Of a DNA stretch of 64,000 nucleotides, positions 20,717 through 29,531 are shown piece by piece. The stretch comes from Methylophaga sp. OBS1 (GTDB lineage Bacteria > Pseudomonadota > Gammaproteobacteria > Nitrosococcales > Methylophagaceae): NCBI RefSeq assembly GCF_026319365.1, contig NZ_JAPDMS010000003.1, positions 1-64,000 of the forward strand, written 5' to 3'. Every line of letters starts with the position of its first letter. Position 1 is the first letter of the stretch. The notes beneath the pieces are model-generated. The model worked only from the letters and a program-made list of their open reading frames with translations. It was not told where the DNA came from and made no database searches. Made by a program: the position numbers and the translations under genes.

Positions 20717-22383
20717 CCAGCCTGAGTGTACGTAATCTGGCCGTTGTCGAAGACCTGGCTCTGACATTTGATACCGGTATGACATCCTTGACCGGTGAAA
20801 CCGGGGCCGGTAAATCAATGCTGGTAGACGCACTGAGTCTGGTGTTGGGTGACCGTGCGGATTCCAATATGATTCGTCATGGTGCTGACCGCGCTGAAAT
20901 CGAGGCGGATTTCAGCCTGAATGATAATTCCGTTCTACGTGACTGGCTCATCGATCAGGAATTGGATGATGACGAGCAGTGCCACCTGCGCCGTACCATC
21001 AGTCGAGATGGCCGCTCCAAAGGCTACATAAACGGTCGGGTCGTCCCCTTGACACAATTACGTGAAGTCAGCGAGCGCAGTATCGACATTCATGGCCAGC
21101 ATGCACACCAGTCTCTGGTAAGACCCCAGACACAGCGCGAACTGCTGGACATTGTGGCCAAAAATAAAGCACTGCTTGATGAACTTAAAATCAGCTATCG
21201 CGATTGGCAGAACCTCAAACAGCAACTCGATAATCTGCAGCAGCAATCCGAGGAACAAAAAGCCCGTCAGGAGCTGCTGCAATATCAGGTTGATGAACTG
21301 GAGGCGCTGAACCTGTCGGAAGACAGCATTGCCGCTTTGCTACAGGAACAGGGTCAACTTGCCAATGCCTCGCAGCTTATCAGCGTCGCCGAATCCGGCC
21401 TGCACCAGATTTTTGATGCCGACCAGGCGGCTGCCTATGATGTACTGAGTCATGTTTTAAGCGAGTTGGAAAAACTGCAGGATTATGAGCCACGCTTTGC
21501 CAGTGCGGTGGAAACCCTCAACTCAGCGGTGATCAATCTGGATGAAACGGCAACCGATCTGCGTCATTACCTGGATAATGTCGAACTGGATCCGGGCCGA
21601 CTCAACGACATCGAAAACCAGTTGTCCCTGCTGCACGAGTTGTCACGTAAACACCATGTGGAAATTGAACAGCTGCCGGCTTTGTTTCAATCACTCAGCC
21701 AGGAATTAGAAGCACTTACCGGCAGCGATGTAACCCTGGCCGATTTAGAAAAGCAGGTCACAACAAAAGAAAAGCACTGCCAAGAGCTGTGTGAAACATT
21801 ACATCAGCGTCGTCACAAGGCAGCCGCGCCGCTGGCGGAACAAATTACACACTCTATCCGGCAATTGGCGATTCCGGCTGGCAGTATCAGTATTGAAGTC
21901 GAGGCTATTCCAGACGGCAAAATCACTGAACACGGCGCCGATCAGATTCGATTGCTGGTGAAGACCAACCCCGGTCAGCCCGCCGGTGATCTGGCTAAAG
22001 TCGCCTCAGGGGGTGAATTGGCTCGGATCAGCCTGGCAATCCAGGTTGTCACTGCCGGCCAGAGAACAGTGCCTACCCTGATTTTTGACGAAGTCGATGT
22101 CGGTATTGGGGGCAGTGTCGCTGAAGTGGTGGGCCAGCATCTGCGCGAACTGGCTGCCACTCAACAGGTCATCTGTATCACCCACCTACCTCAGGTTGCC
22201 GCACAGGCACATCATCAATTACAGGTCAGCAAAAAACACCGGGATGACAGCACGCACATCACGGTGGATAAGCTGGATAAAAACCAGCGTGTGGAGGAAA
22301 TTGCCCGCATGTTAGGGGGCGTGAACCTGACCCAGAAAACCCGCTCTCATGCAGAGGAGATGCTGGATCAGGCCCAAAACTGA
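20710..22383 (+). CDS. recN: DNA repair protein RecN
   Basis: SMC-like ATPase that acts early in double-strand break repair. Walker A is GETGAGKSM (about residues 30-38) and Walker B LIFDEVDVGIGG, with a QQ-rich coiled coil between (about 155-340). At 557 residues it is full length. Its stop directly abuts the convergent fur stop with no gap, so terminators must lie inside the neighbours or be absent. Confidence 0.96.
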   Translation: MLTSLSVRNLAVVEDLALTFDTGMTSLTGETGAGKSMLVDALSLVLGDRADSNMIRHGADRAEIEADFSLNDNSVLRDWLIDQELDDDEQCHLRRTISRDGRSKGYINGRVVPLTQLREVSERSIDIHGQHAHQSLVRPQTQRELLDIVAKNKALLDELKISYRDWQNLKQQLDNLQQQSEEQKARQELLQYQVDELEALNLSEDSIAALLQEQGQLANASQLISVAESGLHQIFDADQAAAYDVLSHVLSELEKLQDYEPRFASAVETLNSAVINLDETATDLRHYLDNVELDPGRLNDIENQLSLLHELSRKHHVEIEQLPALFQSLSQELEALTGSDVTLADLEKQVTTKEKHCQELCETLHQRRHKAAAPLAEQITHSIRQLAIPAGSISIEVEAIPDGKITEHGADQIRLLVKTNPGQPAGDLAKVASGGELARISLAIQVVTAGQRTVPTLIFDEVDVGIGGSVAEVVGQHLRELAATQQVICITHLPQVAAQAHHQLQVSKKHRDDSTHITVDKLDKNQRVEEIARMLGGVNLTQKTRSHAEEMLDQAQN

Positions 22384-22806
22384 CTAACGGTCGTTCTTGC
22401 AGTCTTCGCTGTTGCAGATGCCATAAATGTACAGGCTGTGGTCAGTCATTTCGAAGCCTTTTTCTTTGGCAATGGCTTTTTGGCGTTCCTCTATCACTTC
22501 ATCATAAAACTCAATAATGCGATTGCATTTTACGCAAAACAGATGGTCATGATGTTCACCGCTTTCCAGTTCAAATACGGCATGGCCGCCTTCGATATTC
22601 AGGCGCGATACCAGGCCCGCGCCCTCAAACTGGGTCAGTACCCGATACACGGTGGCCAGTCCGATTTCCTCTCCCATTTCCAGTAATGCCTTATAAACAT
22701 CTTCAGCACTCATGTGGCGCTGCTCGGCAGTTTCCAGGATTTCCAGTACTTTCAATCGGGGTAAAGTGACCTTAAGTCCGGCTTTTCGTAGATCTTGTCT
22801 TTCCAT
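22384..22806 (-). CDS. fur: ferric uptake regulator
   Basis: Iron-responsive repressor of 140 residues. It has an N-terminal winged helix (LRKAGLKVTLPRLKVLEIL, and SAEDVYKALLEMGEEIGLATVYRVL) and a C-terminal metal-binding dimerisation domain with GEHHDHLFCVKC and a second Cys pair (CNSEDC). I chose ATG 22804-22806 (MERQDLRKAG) because GAGG lies about 10 bases upstream; the longer reading to 22848 has no family support. It is divergent from bamE, the classical arrangement. Confidence 0.95.
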   Translation of the reverse strand: MERQDLRKAGLKVTLPRLKVLEILETAEQRHMSAEDVYKALLEMGEEIGLATVYRVLTQFEGAGLVSRLNIEGGHAVFELESGEHHDHLFCVKCNRIIEFYDEVIEERQKAIAKEKGFEMTDHSLYIYGICNSEDCKNDR

Positions 22807-22884
22807 TATTGTTATCGCCTCGTAGAAATGCTGCGAATAGAGTATCATCGCAATCTGGTAATCAACTACATCAAGTAATACTAA

Positions 22885-23475
22885 ATGAAAAGTTTCATCG
22901 TTTACAGCCTTTCCGTGACTGCGTTTTTACTCCTGTCTGCCTGCAGCACCGATAATATCCCAGGTCTGTATCAGATTGATGTTCAACAGGGCAACAATGT
23001 TGATCAGGAGATGATCAATAAACTCGAGCCCGGCATGACCAAGAATCAAGTGGCCTATGTCATGGGCACGCCATTATTGATTGATACCTTTCACCCCAAC
23101 CGCTGGGACTACATATACAGCTACCAGCCCGGCGGCGAAGAACGTGAACAGCGGCGTATTACCCTCTACTTCAATGATGATGAGACTCTGAGTCATGTTG
23201 AAGGTGATACCCGAATTGTTGCCAGCCGTGAAGAGCTGCCACAGGCCGACCGTCAGGACAAAAACGTTGTTGTACCACTCAATCAACAGAAAACCGGATT
23301 CTTCGGTGGTTTGATGAATCTGATTGGACTGGGTGATGATGAGGAAGTAGAGATCATCGATGACCCAGAAAACACTGAAGAAGAGGCGCAGGAGGCTGCT
23401 AACAAAGCGATGATGGAAGAAGCCGCCGGTGGCGAACTTGATAGCGATACCGGCGCTGCCAGCGCACCTGAATAA
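22885..23475 (+). CDS. bamE: outer membrane protein assembly factor BamE with long acidic tail
   Basis: Small lipoprotein of the BAM complex that inserts beta-barrel proteins. Signal peptide and lipobox LLLSAC (Cys20). The conserved core is present (NKLEPGMTKNQVAYVMGTP and WDYIYSYQPGG). At 196 residues it is much longer than E. coli BamE (113). The extra C-terminal 80 or so residues are rich in Asp, Glu and Ala (near 150-190) and look disordered. It is divergent from fur and ends at a bidirectional terminator. Confidence 0.94.
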   Translation: MKSFIVYSLSVTAFLLLSACSTDNIPGLYQIDVQQGNNVDQEMINKLEPGMTKNQVAYVMGTPLLIDTFHPNRWDYIYSYQPGGEEREQRRITLYFNDDETLSHVEGDTRIVASREELPQADRQDKNVVVPLNQQKTGFFGGLMNLIGLGDDEEVEIIDDPENTEEEAQEAANKAMMEEAAGGELDSDTGAASAPE

Positions 23476-23478
23476 ACA

Positions 23479-23507
23479 AAAAAGGCGCTCTGACAGCGCC
23501 TTTTTAT
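23479..23507. terminator. bidirectional intrinsic terminator between bamE and can
   Basis: The hairpin AAAAAAGGCGCTCTGACAGCGCCTTTTT has a 7-bp GC-rich stem with A and T runs on both sides. It lies just after the bamE stop and 19 bases beyond the convergent carbonic anhydrase stop, so it can serve both. Confidence 0.9.
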
Positions 23508-23525
23508 TGCTCCCTCACTCTCCAG

Positions 23526-24158
23526 CTAGGCCTGCGGTGGTTCAAACTGGTCTTTCTCGGCGTTATAGCAAAACAGTTCCCCAGCCGCCAGGTCGAAATA
23601 CCAGCCGTGTATCTTCACTGAGCCTTTTTCTACACGCTCTCTGACAAAATCAAACCCCATCAGATTCTTTAACGACACCAGTATCGAGCGTTGCTCACAG
23701 GCTTTTAACTGGGCGGCATGGCTGTCCCCAGCATGATTCACCTTAACCCATTCCTTGGCTTCCTGGGCAATAGAGACCCAGCGATGGATAAACTGTGAAT
23801 CATCCAGGCTTTCACTCTCCCACAAACCTTTTATGCCACCACAGTTAGCATGGCCCATCACTACAATGCTTTCTACGCCCAGGCCCTTGACCGCAAACTC
23901 AATGGCGGAACTGGTGCCATGATAATGCTGATCTTCCTCACAGGGCGGCACCAGGTTGGCGACATTACGCACTGTGAAAATGTCACCGGGGTCACAATCA
24001 GTCAAGATTGCCGGGTCCACTCTTGAGTCACAACAGGCCACCATCAGAATTTTGGTTGGCTGCCCTTCTTTCATGCTTGCGTAAAGCTTTTTGTCATCAC
24101 CAAAGTAATTATTCTTGAAGCGTTGAAAACCTTCTAAAAGTTTGTAAGTGTGCGCCAT
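23526..24158 (-). CDS. can: beta-class carbonic anhydrase
   Basis: Zinc enzyme interconverting CO2 and bicarbonate. Of 210 residues, the zinc ligands lie in CCDSRVDP and in GHANCGG; the Asp-Arg dyad (DSR) is intact. The DIFTVRNVANLVPP segment is typical of the E. coli Can-like clade. It follows the MBL hydrolase gene by 7 bases and has a weak ribosome binding site, suggesting coupling. Bicarbonate supply for biosynthesis is the likely role. Confidence 0.94.
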   Translation of the reverse strand: MAHTYKLLEGFQRFKNNYFGDDKKLYASMKEGQPTKILMVACCDSRVDPAILTDCDPGDIFTVRNVANLVPPCEEDQHYHGTSSAIEFAVKGLGVESIVVMGHANCGGIKGLWESESLDDSQFIHRWVSIAQEAKEWVKVNHAGDSHAAQLKACEQRSILVSLKNLMGFDFVRERVEKGSVKIHGWYFDLAAGELFCYNAEKDQFEPPQA

Positions 24159-24165
24159 AATTATT

Positions 24166-24813
24166 TTAATGTGTGAAAGTTAAAAAAGGATTTGTTTCGC
24201 GTTCTTGTGCCAGCGTGGTTACAGGACCATGGCCACTGTGGACGCGTAAATGACCGGGCAGTAGCATGAGCTTTTCCAGGCTTTGTTGCATCAGCGCCGT
24301 ATCACCCATTGGTAGATCCGTTCTGCCCACACTTCCGGCGAACAGCGTGTCACCGACAAAAATATCCTGCTCGTCGTAATAGCATCCCTGCCCGGGGGTA
24401 TGACCCGGAGTCGAAATGAAATGCAGCGTGGTCTCACCCAATTGAATACTATCGCCGTCGTCGACATAGTGATCGATTCGACCACAAGCCCGGTTCATAT
24501 GCGGCGCCCCGAACCAGTCACCTTGCTGCGGCAGGGTCTCAAACAACGGCTTTTCCAATCGTGGCAGATAAGTCGGGACATCAAAGCTCTGCTGAAGTCG
24601 CACCAGTGAGCCGGCATGATCAAGATGACCGTGGGTCAGCAGAATCATACGGATATCCGCCGGTGGCGCCAGAGACTCCAGATACTCGGCGAGTTCTTCT
24701 GTTTCCCCGGTATCAATGATGGCTGCCTGACCGGTCGCTTGATCTCGAACCAGGTAGGTATTGACCCGGAAGGCGCCCACCGTGATGCACTCAATCTCCA
24801 TACCATTATCCAT
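24166..24813 (-). CDS. MBL-fold metallohydrolase (glyoxalase II-like)
   Basis: Single-domain metallo-beta-lactamase-fold protein of 215 residues. The metal motif THGHLDH is present, with further ligands in STPGHTPG, FVGDTLFAGSVGRTD and SGHGP. This pattern matches the YcbL/glyoxalase II-type subfamily, whose substrates are often thioesters, but the substrate here is not assignable. The start is uncertain between 24813 and the Met four codons on (24801), neither with a good ribosome binding site. It is upstream of and probably cotranscribed with can. Confidence 0.85.
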   Translation of the reverse strand: MDNGMEIECITVGAFRVNTYLVRDQATGQAAIIDTGETEELAEYLESLAPPADIRMILLTHGHLDHAGSLVRLQQSFDVPTYLPRLEKPLFETLPQQGDWFGAPHMNRACGRIDHYVDDGDSIQLGETTLHFISTPGHTPGQGCYYDEQDIFVGDTLFAGSVGRTDLPMGDTALMQQSLEKLMLLPGHLRVHSGHGPVTTLAQERETNPFLTFTH

Positions 24814-24862
24814 TCTAGATTTGCTGCTGAAATACCATTGTGAGAGTCATAGTAGCAGACAC

Positions 24863-24909
24863 AAAAAGGCCGCCAGCAGAGTCCGGTTGAACACCACTGA
24901 CGGCCTTAA
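24863..24909 (-). terminator. intrinsic terminator after the W-Y repeat gene
   Basis: On the minus strand AAGGCCGTCAG pairs with CTGGCGGCCTT around a long loop and is followed by five T. It lies 15 bases after the stop of the repeat-protein gene. Confidence 0.75.
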
Positions 24910-24923
24910 GACGATTTCAGGAA

Positions 24924-26171
24924 TCAGTCTTCAAACTGATCCCATTTTTTGCGTGCTTCACGGGCAATGATCATGTTCTGACGGAACCAGTCCTGCTTGA
25001 CTCTCTGAGCACGAACCAGGTCAAGGTTGGCCTGCCACCATTTTTTCTTCAGTGACAGGTGCGGATCCGGATGCATATTGGCTTCATACCACTTGTGATG
25101 ATTGACACGGGCCTGTTCCAGATTCGCTTTCCACCATTTTTTCTTGGTTTCTGTTGCCACCTCATCACTGATTTCATACCAGTGCTTCTCGGTCGGCGTG
25201 TTATCCAGGTTGGCTTCGTACCATTTGTGGCGTTTTTCTCGGGCCTTTCTGAGATTCTCCTCACGAAACGCCAGCTTCCAGTCTGTATCACCAGCTTCTT
25301 TGAAGTCATACCAGTGACGCGTGGTCGGCGTATGATCCAGATTGGCTTCGTACCACTTACGCTGATCACGCACTTTAGCAATCGCTTGTTGCAGATTCGC
25401 TTCGTACCACTTGTTCTTGGTCTGCTGATGCGCGACCTGGTTAGCTTCGTACCATGGTGTTTCTACCACTTTAGCCGGGCGCTGATTAGCCTCATACCAC
25501 TTCTGATTTTCATGCGCACGATTAGCGCTCTCGGCGAAATATTTCTGCTTGGCACGCTGGGTACGAACCAAACTCAGGTTGGACTCACGCCAGCGTTTTT
25601 TCAACTCGGCATGAGGATCCGGATGGATATTGGCTTCGTACCATTTATGACGAGACACACGGGCCTGTTCAAGATTGGCCTGCCACCATTTTTTCTTGGT
25701 GTCTGTAGCGACCTCATCACTGATCTCATACCAGTGCTTTTCAGTCGGCGTGCTGTCCTGATTCGCTTCGTACCATTTGGTACGACGTTCTCTGGCTTGC
25801 TCCAGATTCAGACGCATCCAGTTTTTTTTCACATCGCTGTACATTTCTTCACTGAAATGCTGCCAGCGTTGTTCTACCTCAGACGGCTTCTTATTGGCCT
25901 CGTACCATTTGCGGGTAGCACGAACGGACTCAACAGCCTGATGCAGATTCGCTGCGTACCATTTATTTTTGGTCTCCTGATGTTTGACCAAATTGGCTTT
26001 GTACCAGGGAATCTCGACTTCTTTTGCCGGACGCTGGTTAGCGTTGTACCAAGGCTCAGCGGAAGTTGAAGCGGGTTTTTTATTCGCTTCATACCACTTG
26101 CTACGGCTTTCACGTGCTGTCTTTAAATTCGCTTCGTACCACTTTGTTTTAATATCAAGTGTGCTACTCAT
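24924..26171 (-). CDS. tryptophan-rich K-W-Y-x-A-N tandem repeat protein, unknown function
   Basis: I do not recognise this 415-residue protein. It is almost entirely made of about 21 units of 14-30 residues, each opening with a variant of K-W-Y-E-A-N (others are KWWQAN, PWYKAN, WMRLN, FREEN, WFRQN). Between the motifs, charged helix-like spacers such as LEQARERRT or the longer DxTPTEKHWYEISDEVAT occur. I count 29 Trp (about 7 percent), an exceptional level. Two halves (about residues 40-211 and 212-402) repeat the same order of spacer types, showing a large internal duplication. There is no signal peptide, membrane segment or recognised catalytic motif, so it is probably cytoplasmic. AGAGG precedes the ATG at about 9 bases and a terminator follows, so it is a genuine, apparently monocistronic gene. 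Neighbours (MBL hydrolase, Lon-like protease) give no clear role. Confidence 0.9.
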   Translation of the reverse strand: MSSTLDIKTKWYEANLKTARESRSKWYEANKKPASTSAEPWYNANQRPAKEVEIPWYKANLVKHQETKNKWYAANLHQAVESVRATRKWYEANKKPSEVEQRWQHFSEEMYSDVKKNWMRLNLEQARERRTKWYEANQDSTPTEKHWYEISDEVATDTKKKWWQANLEQARVSRHKWYEANIHPDPHAELKKRWRESNLSLVRTQRAKQKYFAESANRAHENQKWYEANQRPAKVVETPWYEANQVAHQQTKNKWYEANLQQAIAKVRDQRKWYEANLDHTPTTRHWYDFKEAGDTDWKLAFREENLRKAREKRHKWYEANLDNTPTEKHWYEISDEVATETKKKWWKANLEQARVNHHKWYEANMHPDPHLSLKKKWWQANLDLVRAQRVKQDWFRQNMIIAREARKKWDQFED

Positions 26172-26268
26172 CTCTCATACCTCTTGGGGTAATTGCTATA
26201 GCTGATATTACATGAGTTATCATCAAAGCAACAACAAAATAGCTCGAAGTGTTGATCCTGATCAGGTC

Positions 26269-26670
26269 TTATTCGTAGCAGTGTTTTTCAGCTTTGACCC
26301 GCTGAAGAGAGGTAATCTGTTGTTCGACGTGAAGCTGTCTTCTGTCTTCTTTTTCATCGACTAGCGCCGAATAACCGAGATAGCCCAAACCAAGCCAGCC
26401 TTCGACCAGAGGCACACTGTCAAAAATCACCATAGCGGTGGCCAGTTTGTTGGTGCCATCTTCATAGAACTGCGGCTTGTAACTATAGCGATAGGGATGT
26501 AACTGATTGATGGCCATATCCAAATCATAGCAACTCAGCGCTTTGACTTCAGGTTCAGCGTGAACCACCGGGGGCTCAAAATAAATGGGTTCGGTGGGAA
26601 CCGGCGGCAGCGACATGGCATTTGCCTCCAACCAGCATAAACTCCCAATCAAAAGCATGTATCCGCGCAT
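26269..26670 (-). CDS. hypothetical exported protein
   Basis: Not recognised. From the chosen start it has 133 residues. A short hydrophobic N-terminus (MLLIGSLCWLEANA) looks like a signal peptide, and then a Pro-rich stretch follows (LPPVPTEPIYFEPPVV). A hydrophobic segment near residues 78-100 and two cysteines (ALSCYDLD and KHCYE near the end) are visible. I chose ATG 26668-26670 because GGGAGTG lies 7 bases upstream and the signal peptide follows; a longer reading to 26766 would overlap the protease gene. It lies just downstream of the Lon-like protease gene on the same strand. Confidence 0.65.
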   Translation of the reverse strand: MRGYMLLIGSLCWLEANAMSLPPVPTEPIYFEPPVVHAEPEVKALSCYDLDMAINQLHPYRYSYKPQFYEDGTNKLATAMVIFDSVPLVEGWLGLGYLGYSALVDEKEDRRQLHVEQQITSLQRVKAEKHCYE

Positions 26671-26740
26671 ATTGGCACTCCCGAATATTTCATCTTCAAT
26701 CACCTTATCGGCACTGACACAGTTAGCATGAATTGCCTGA

Positions 26741-29134
26741 TTAGTCCGACTGATTCTCTTTATCATGTCGGTGCAGGTCGGCCCATTTTTTCAGTCTTTC
26801 TGCGACGGCGGCATTAAAGCTGTTTGCGGTAAACTCACCCTGCTGATCCCGCTCTCCAGCATCGAGCCCCGATAACAGGCTGAGTGCATCATTGACATGA
26901 TAAATCGCATGAATATGAAACTCGTCTTTACTGACAGCATCAATCACATCCTGGCGAAGCATCAGGTGCTGAGCATTGGAAGCCGGGATAATCACCCCCT
27001 GTTTGCCGGTCAGGCCACGCATCTTGCAGATATCGAAAAAACCCTCAATCTTCTCATTAACACCACCAATTGCCTGAACATGGCCATGCTGGTTCATGGA
27101 GCCGGTAATGGCATAGGACTGCTTCAGCGACACCCCGGCTACCGAGGACAGCAAGGCGCATAATTCGGCCACGCTGGCACTATCACCATCCACCTCGCCG
27201 TAACTCTGCTCGAAGACAATACTTGCAGCCATCGATAGCGGCGCATCGGCCGCGTAGGTTTTGCCCAGATAGCCACTCAAGATTAAAACACCCTTGCTGT
27301 GAATATCGCCGCCGAGTTCGACTTCACGCTCTATATCGATGATATTGTCATCGCCGAAACGGGCACTGGCGGTCACTCGGGATGGCTGAGCAAAACTGAA
27401 ACCGCCGATACTCAATACTGATAGCGCATTGACCTGACCAACCTGGTTGCCGATAACGTCGATATCAATAACCTGGCGTTCAATTTGGCTGTAAATCTGT
27501 GATCGCAGCCTGTCCAGCCGTTGTTCGCGCATATTGATGGCCGTTTGCACATGTTCCCGGGCCACCAGTTTCGACTGGGTTTGCCTCGCAAGGTAAGACG
27601 ACTCTCGCAGCAGATCCGTCATATCGCCAAGGTGTAAGGAAAATTTACTGTTTTCCTCAATCGACCTTGCACTGTGTTCTATGACCCGAGCCACAGCAGC
27701 CTTATCCAGGTGCAACAGGTTTTCCTTATCAATGGCACTGGCCATCATCCGCGCAAATAACATATCGTTATCGGCACTCCGGGGCATATGCTCTTCAAAG
27801 TCGGCAACAATCTTAAACAGGCCGGCAAATTCCGGATCCATCTCATACAGAAGGTAATAGAGATGCCGGTCCCCCAGCAGGACCACCTTCAAATCCAGCG
27901 GAATAGGCTCCGGCTCCAGTGAAACCGTCGCTACCAGACTATAAATACGTTCCAGTGTATCAAAGCGTACTTCTCGGGATTTCAATGCACGTTTCAGGCC
28001 TTCCCAGCCAAACGGCTGCATCAGCAATTGCTCGGCATCGACGATGAGGTAGCCGCCATTCGCGCGGTGAACGGCACCGGCTTTAATCAAGCTGAAGTCA
28101 GTGACCAACGCCCCCATCATCGCCATGTTCTCAACACAGCCCAGCAAAGTCTGGTGATGGGGCAGGTTTTCGTAGATGACAGGGGCACCCTGCGTTTGTG
28201 AATTATCTACCACCAGATTAATCTGATAGCGTTTGAGCAAACTATCCTCACCCGCAGCCTCTTCAGCGTTGCCGGCTTCCTGCTTCACAAAAGCATCGAC
28301 ATTGTCACGAATGTCTTTCAGCATAGCCTCAAAATAGAGCTGGAGCTTATTCGAGCTGGGATAGGCATGTTTGATTTTATTGATGTGCTTACTGATAACT
28401 TCCAGTGCGACTTCATCATTCAGCGCCTGCAGCTTGCGGAAATTATCCCGCTCCCATTCGCGTAATTCGAGCAGCGTGTGTTGCAGCTCTTCGTGCAGGT
28501 CGGCAATCGCGTCTTCCGTCTTTTCCTGCTCGTGGGCCGGTAATTGCTCAAATTCCTCGGACGTCATCGCCTGGCCATCACGCTGGGCAGCAAAGGCATA
28601 GCTGCCATCCTGCATCCGCAGCAACACCACGCCTTTCCTGTCAGCTTCTGTCTGTAATACGCCGAATAATCTGACCCGGTGTTTGCGCGCGGCCTCTTCC
28701 AGCGAGCGCATCCTTCCCCGATAGTACTCGTCATCAAAAGCCTGTGGTAACTCTGTCTCAAGATGACCGATAATGGTTTCTATGTCGTGTCTCAGTTGAT
28801 TGCCCTGCCCTGCAGGCAGAGCGACAGCCCAGGGCTTTTGCGGATCGGCAAAATTATTGAGGTAGGCCCAGTCCTTACCACGCGGCTGATTTCGTGAGTG
28901 CTCATCAAGGAAACGTTTAATCAGGGTGTATTTACCGACACCGGCTGGTCCCATGATAAAGAGGTTGTATCCCTCAGCATCAATATTCACCCCAAAGTCG
29001 ATGGCGGACTGGGCGCGATCCTGACCAACAATACTGGGCAAGGTTTCCAGGTCTGCTGTCGAATTAAATTGCCAATTACTGGGGTCACAATGCTGATATA
29101 AATCACTGACCTGAAGTTCGGTACGTCTCTGCAT
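26741..29134 (-). CDS. Lon-like ATP-dependent protease (YcbZ/LonB type)
   Basis: AAA+ protease of the Lon family, 797 residues, without the classical Lon N-terminal domain. Walker A is GPAGVGKYT (about residues 60-68) and the Walker B-like segment is GGYLIVDAEQLL. A helical insertion lies between (about 180-280). The C-terminal S16 domain carries the catalytic Ser in VDGDSASVAEL and the Lys in GGVNEKIEGFF. It has no membrane segments. It resembles E. coli YcbZ and related LonB-like proteins, whose substrates are poorly known. A PilZ gene is divergent on the other side. Confidence 0.9.
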   Translation of the reverse strand: MQRRTELQVSDLYQHCDPSNWQFNSTADLETLPSIVGQDRAQSAIDFGVNIDAEGYNLFIMGPAGVGKYTLIKRFLDEHSRNQPRGKDWAYLNNFADPQKPWAVALPAGQGNQLRHDIETIIGHLETELPQAFDDEYYRGRMRSLEEAARKHRVRLFGVLQTEADRKGVVLLRMQDGSYAFAAQRDGQAMTSEEFEQLPAHEQEKTEDAIADLHEELQHTLLELREWERDNFRKLQALNDEVALEVISKHINKIKHAYPSSNKLQLYFEAMLKDIRDNVDAFVKQEAGNAEEAAGEDSLLKRYQINLVVDNSQTQGAPVIYENLPHHQTLLGCVENMAMMGALVTDFSLIKAGAVHRANGGYLIVDAEQLLMQPFGWEGLKRALKSREVRFDTLERIYSLVATVSLEPEPIPLDLKVVLLGDRHLYYLLYEMDPEFAGLFKIVADFEEHMPRSADNDMLFARMMASAIDKENLLHLDKAAVARVIEHSARSIEENSKFSLHLGDMTDLLRESSYLARQTQSKLVAREHVQTAINMREQRLDRLRSQIYSQIERQVIDIDVIGNQVGQVNALSVLSIGGFSFAQPSRVTASARFGDDNIIDIEREVELGGDIHSKGVLILSGYLGKTYAADAPLSMAASIVFEQSYGEVDGDSASVAELCALLSSVAGVSLKQSYAITGSMNQHGHVQAIGGVNEKIEGFFDICKMRGLTGKQGVIIPASNAQHLMLRQDVIDAVSKDEFHIHAIYHVNDALSLLSGLDAGERDQQGEFTANSFNAAVAERLKKWADLHRHDKENQSD

Positions 29135-29214
29135 GGTGTTCCCTGTTTGAATGCGTTACCTTAAGCTTAGGTTAGCTGATACAGATAGGCAACAGAACAA
29201 TTACGGAGTCGTCG

Positions 29215-29520
29215 ATGTCTCAGGATTACGAGGAAAAACGTTCATTTACCAGAATGCGGGTTGAAACCAGCGTCCGTTTCAATGTGAACAAAAACAGTGA
29301 TGTTACTTACCAAGGAGTGAGTAAAGATCTCAGTGCTACTGGCTTGATGATGCAGACTGACTATGCACCACCCGTAGGCGCTGAGCTCGATTTAGAGATG
29401 CATACGGACAATGACCGCTTCCCCCCTTTTATGGCCAAAGGCAAGGTGTTACGGGTAGAAACAGACCCCTCTGACAGTAGCAGGTACCTGATTTCAGTGG
29501 CGTTGAACAATATTCAGTAA
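29215..29520 (+). CDS. PilZ domain protein, probable c-di-GMP receptor
   Basis: Stand-alone PilZ domain of 101 residues. Both c-di-GMP contact motifs are visible: RxxxR in KRSFTRMRV (near residue 10) and DxSxxG in DLSATGLMM (near 40). Such single-domain proteins act as second-messenger receptors controlling motility or polysaccharide output; the partner is unknown. It is convergent with coq7. A GGDEF protein is encoded less than 1 kb away. Confidence 0.88.
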   Translation: MSQDYEEKRSFTRMRVETSVRFNVNKNSDVTYQGVSKDLSATGLMMQTDYAPPVGAELDLEMHTDNDRFPPFMAKGKVLRVETDPSDSSRYLISVALNNIQ

Positions 29521-29531
29521 GACTGATCCAA

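Noticed and set aside
25059..26069. 336-codon plus-strand open frame opposite the W-Y repeat gene
   Set aside because: It is the antisense shadow of the repeats: the recurring codons leave no stops in this frame. It has no ribosome binding site, and the product is an artificial hydrophobic repeat.
24990..26130. Regularly repeated DNA words that could suggest a CRISPR or satellite array
   Set aside because: The repeats are in frame, of uneven spacing, and keep the W-Y-x-A-N protein motif while the DNA varies; they are coding repeats.
26671..26766. N-terminal extension of the small exported protein
   Set aside because: It would overlap the protease gene and bury the signal peptide; ATG 26670 has a good ribosome binding site.
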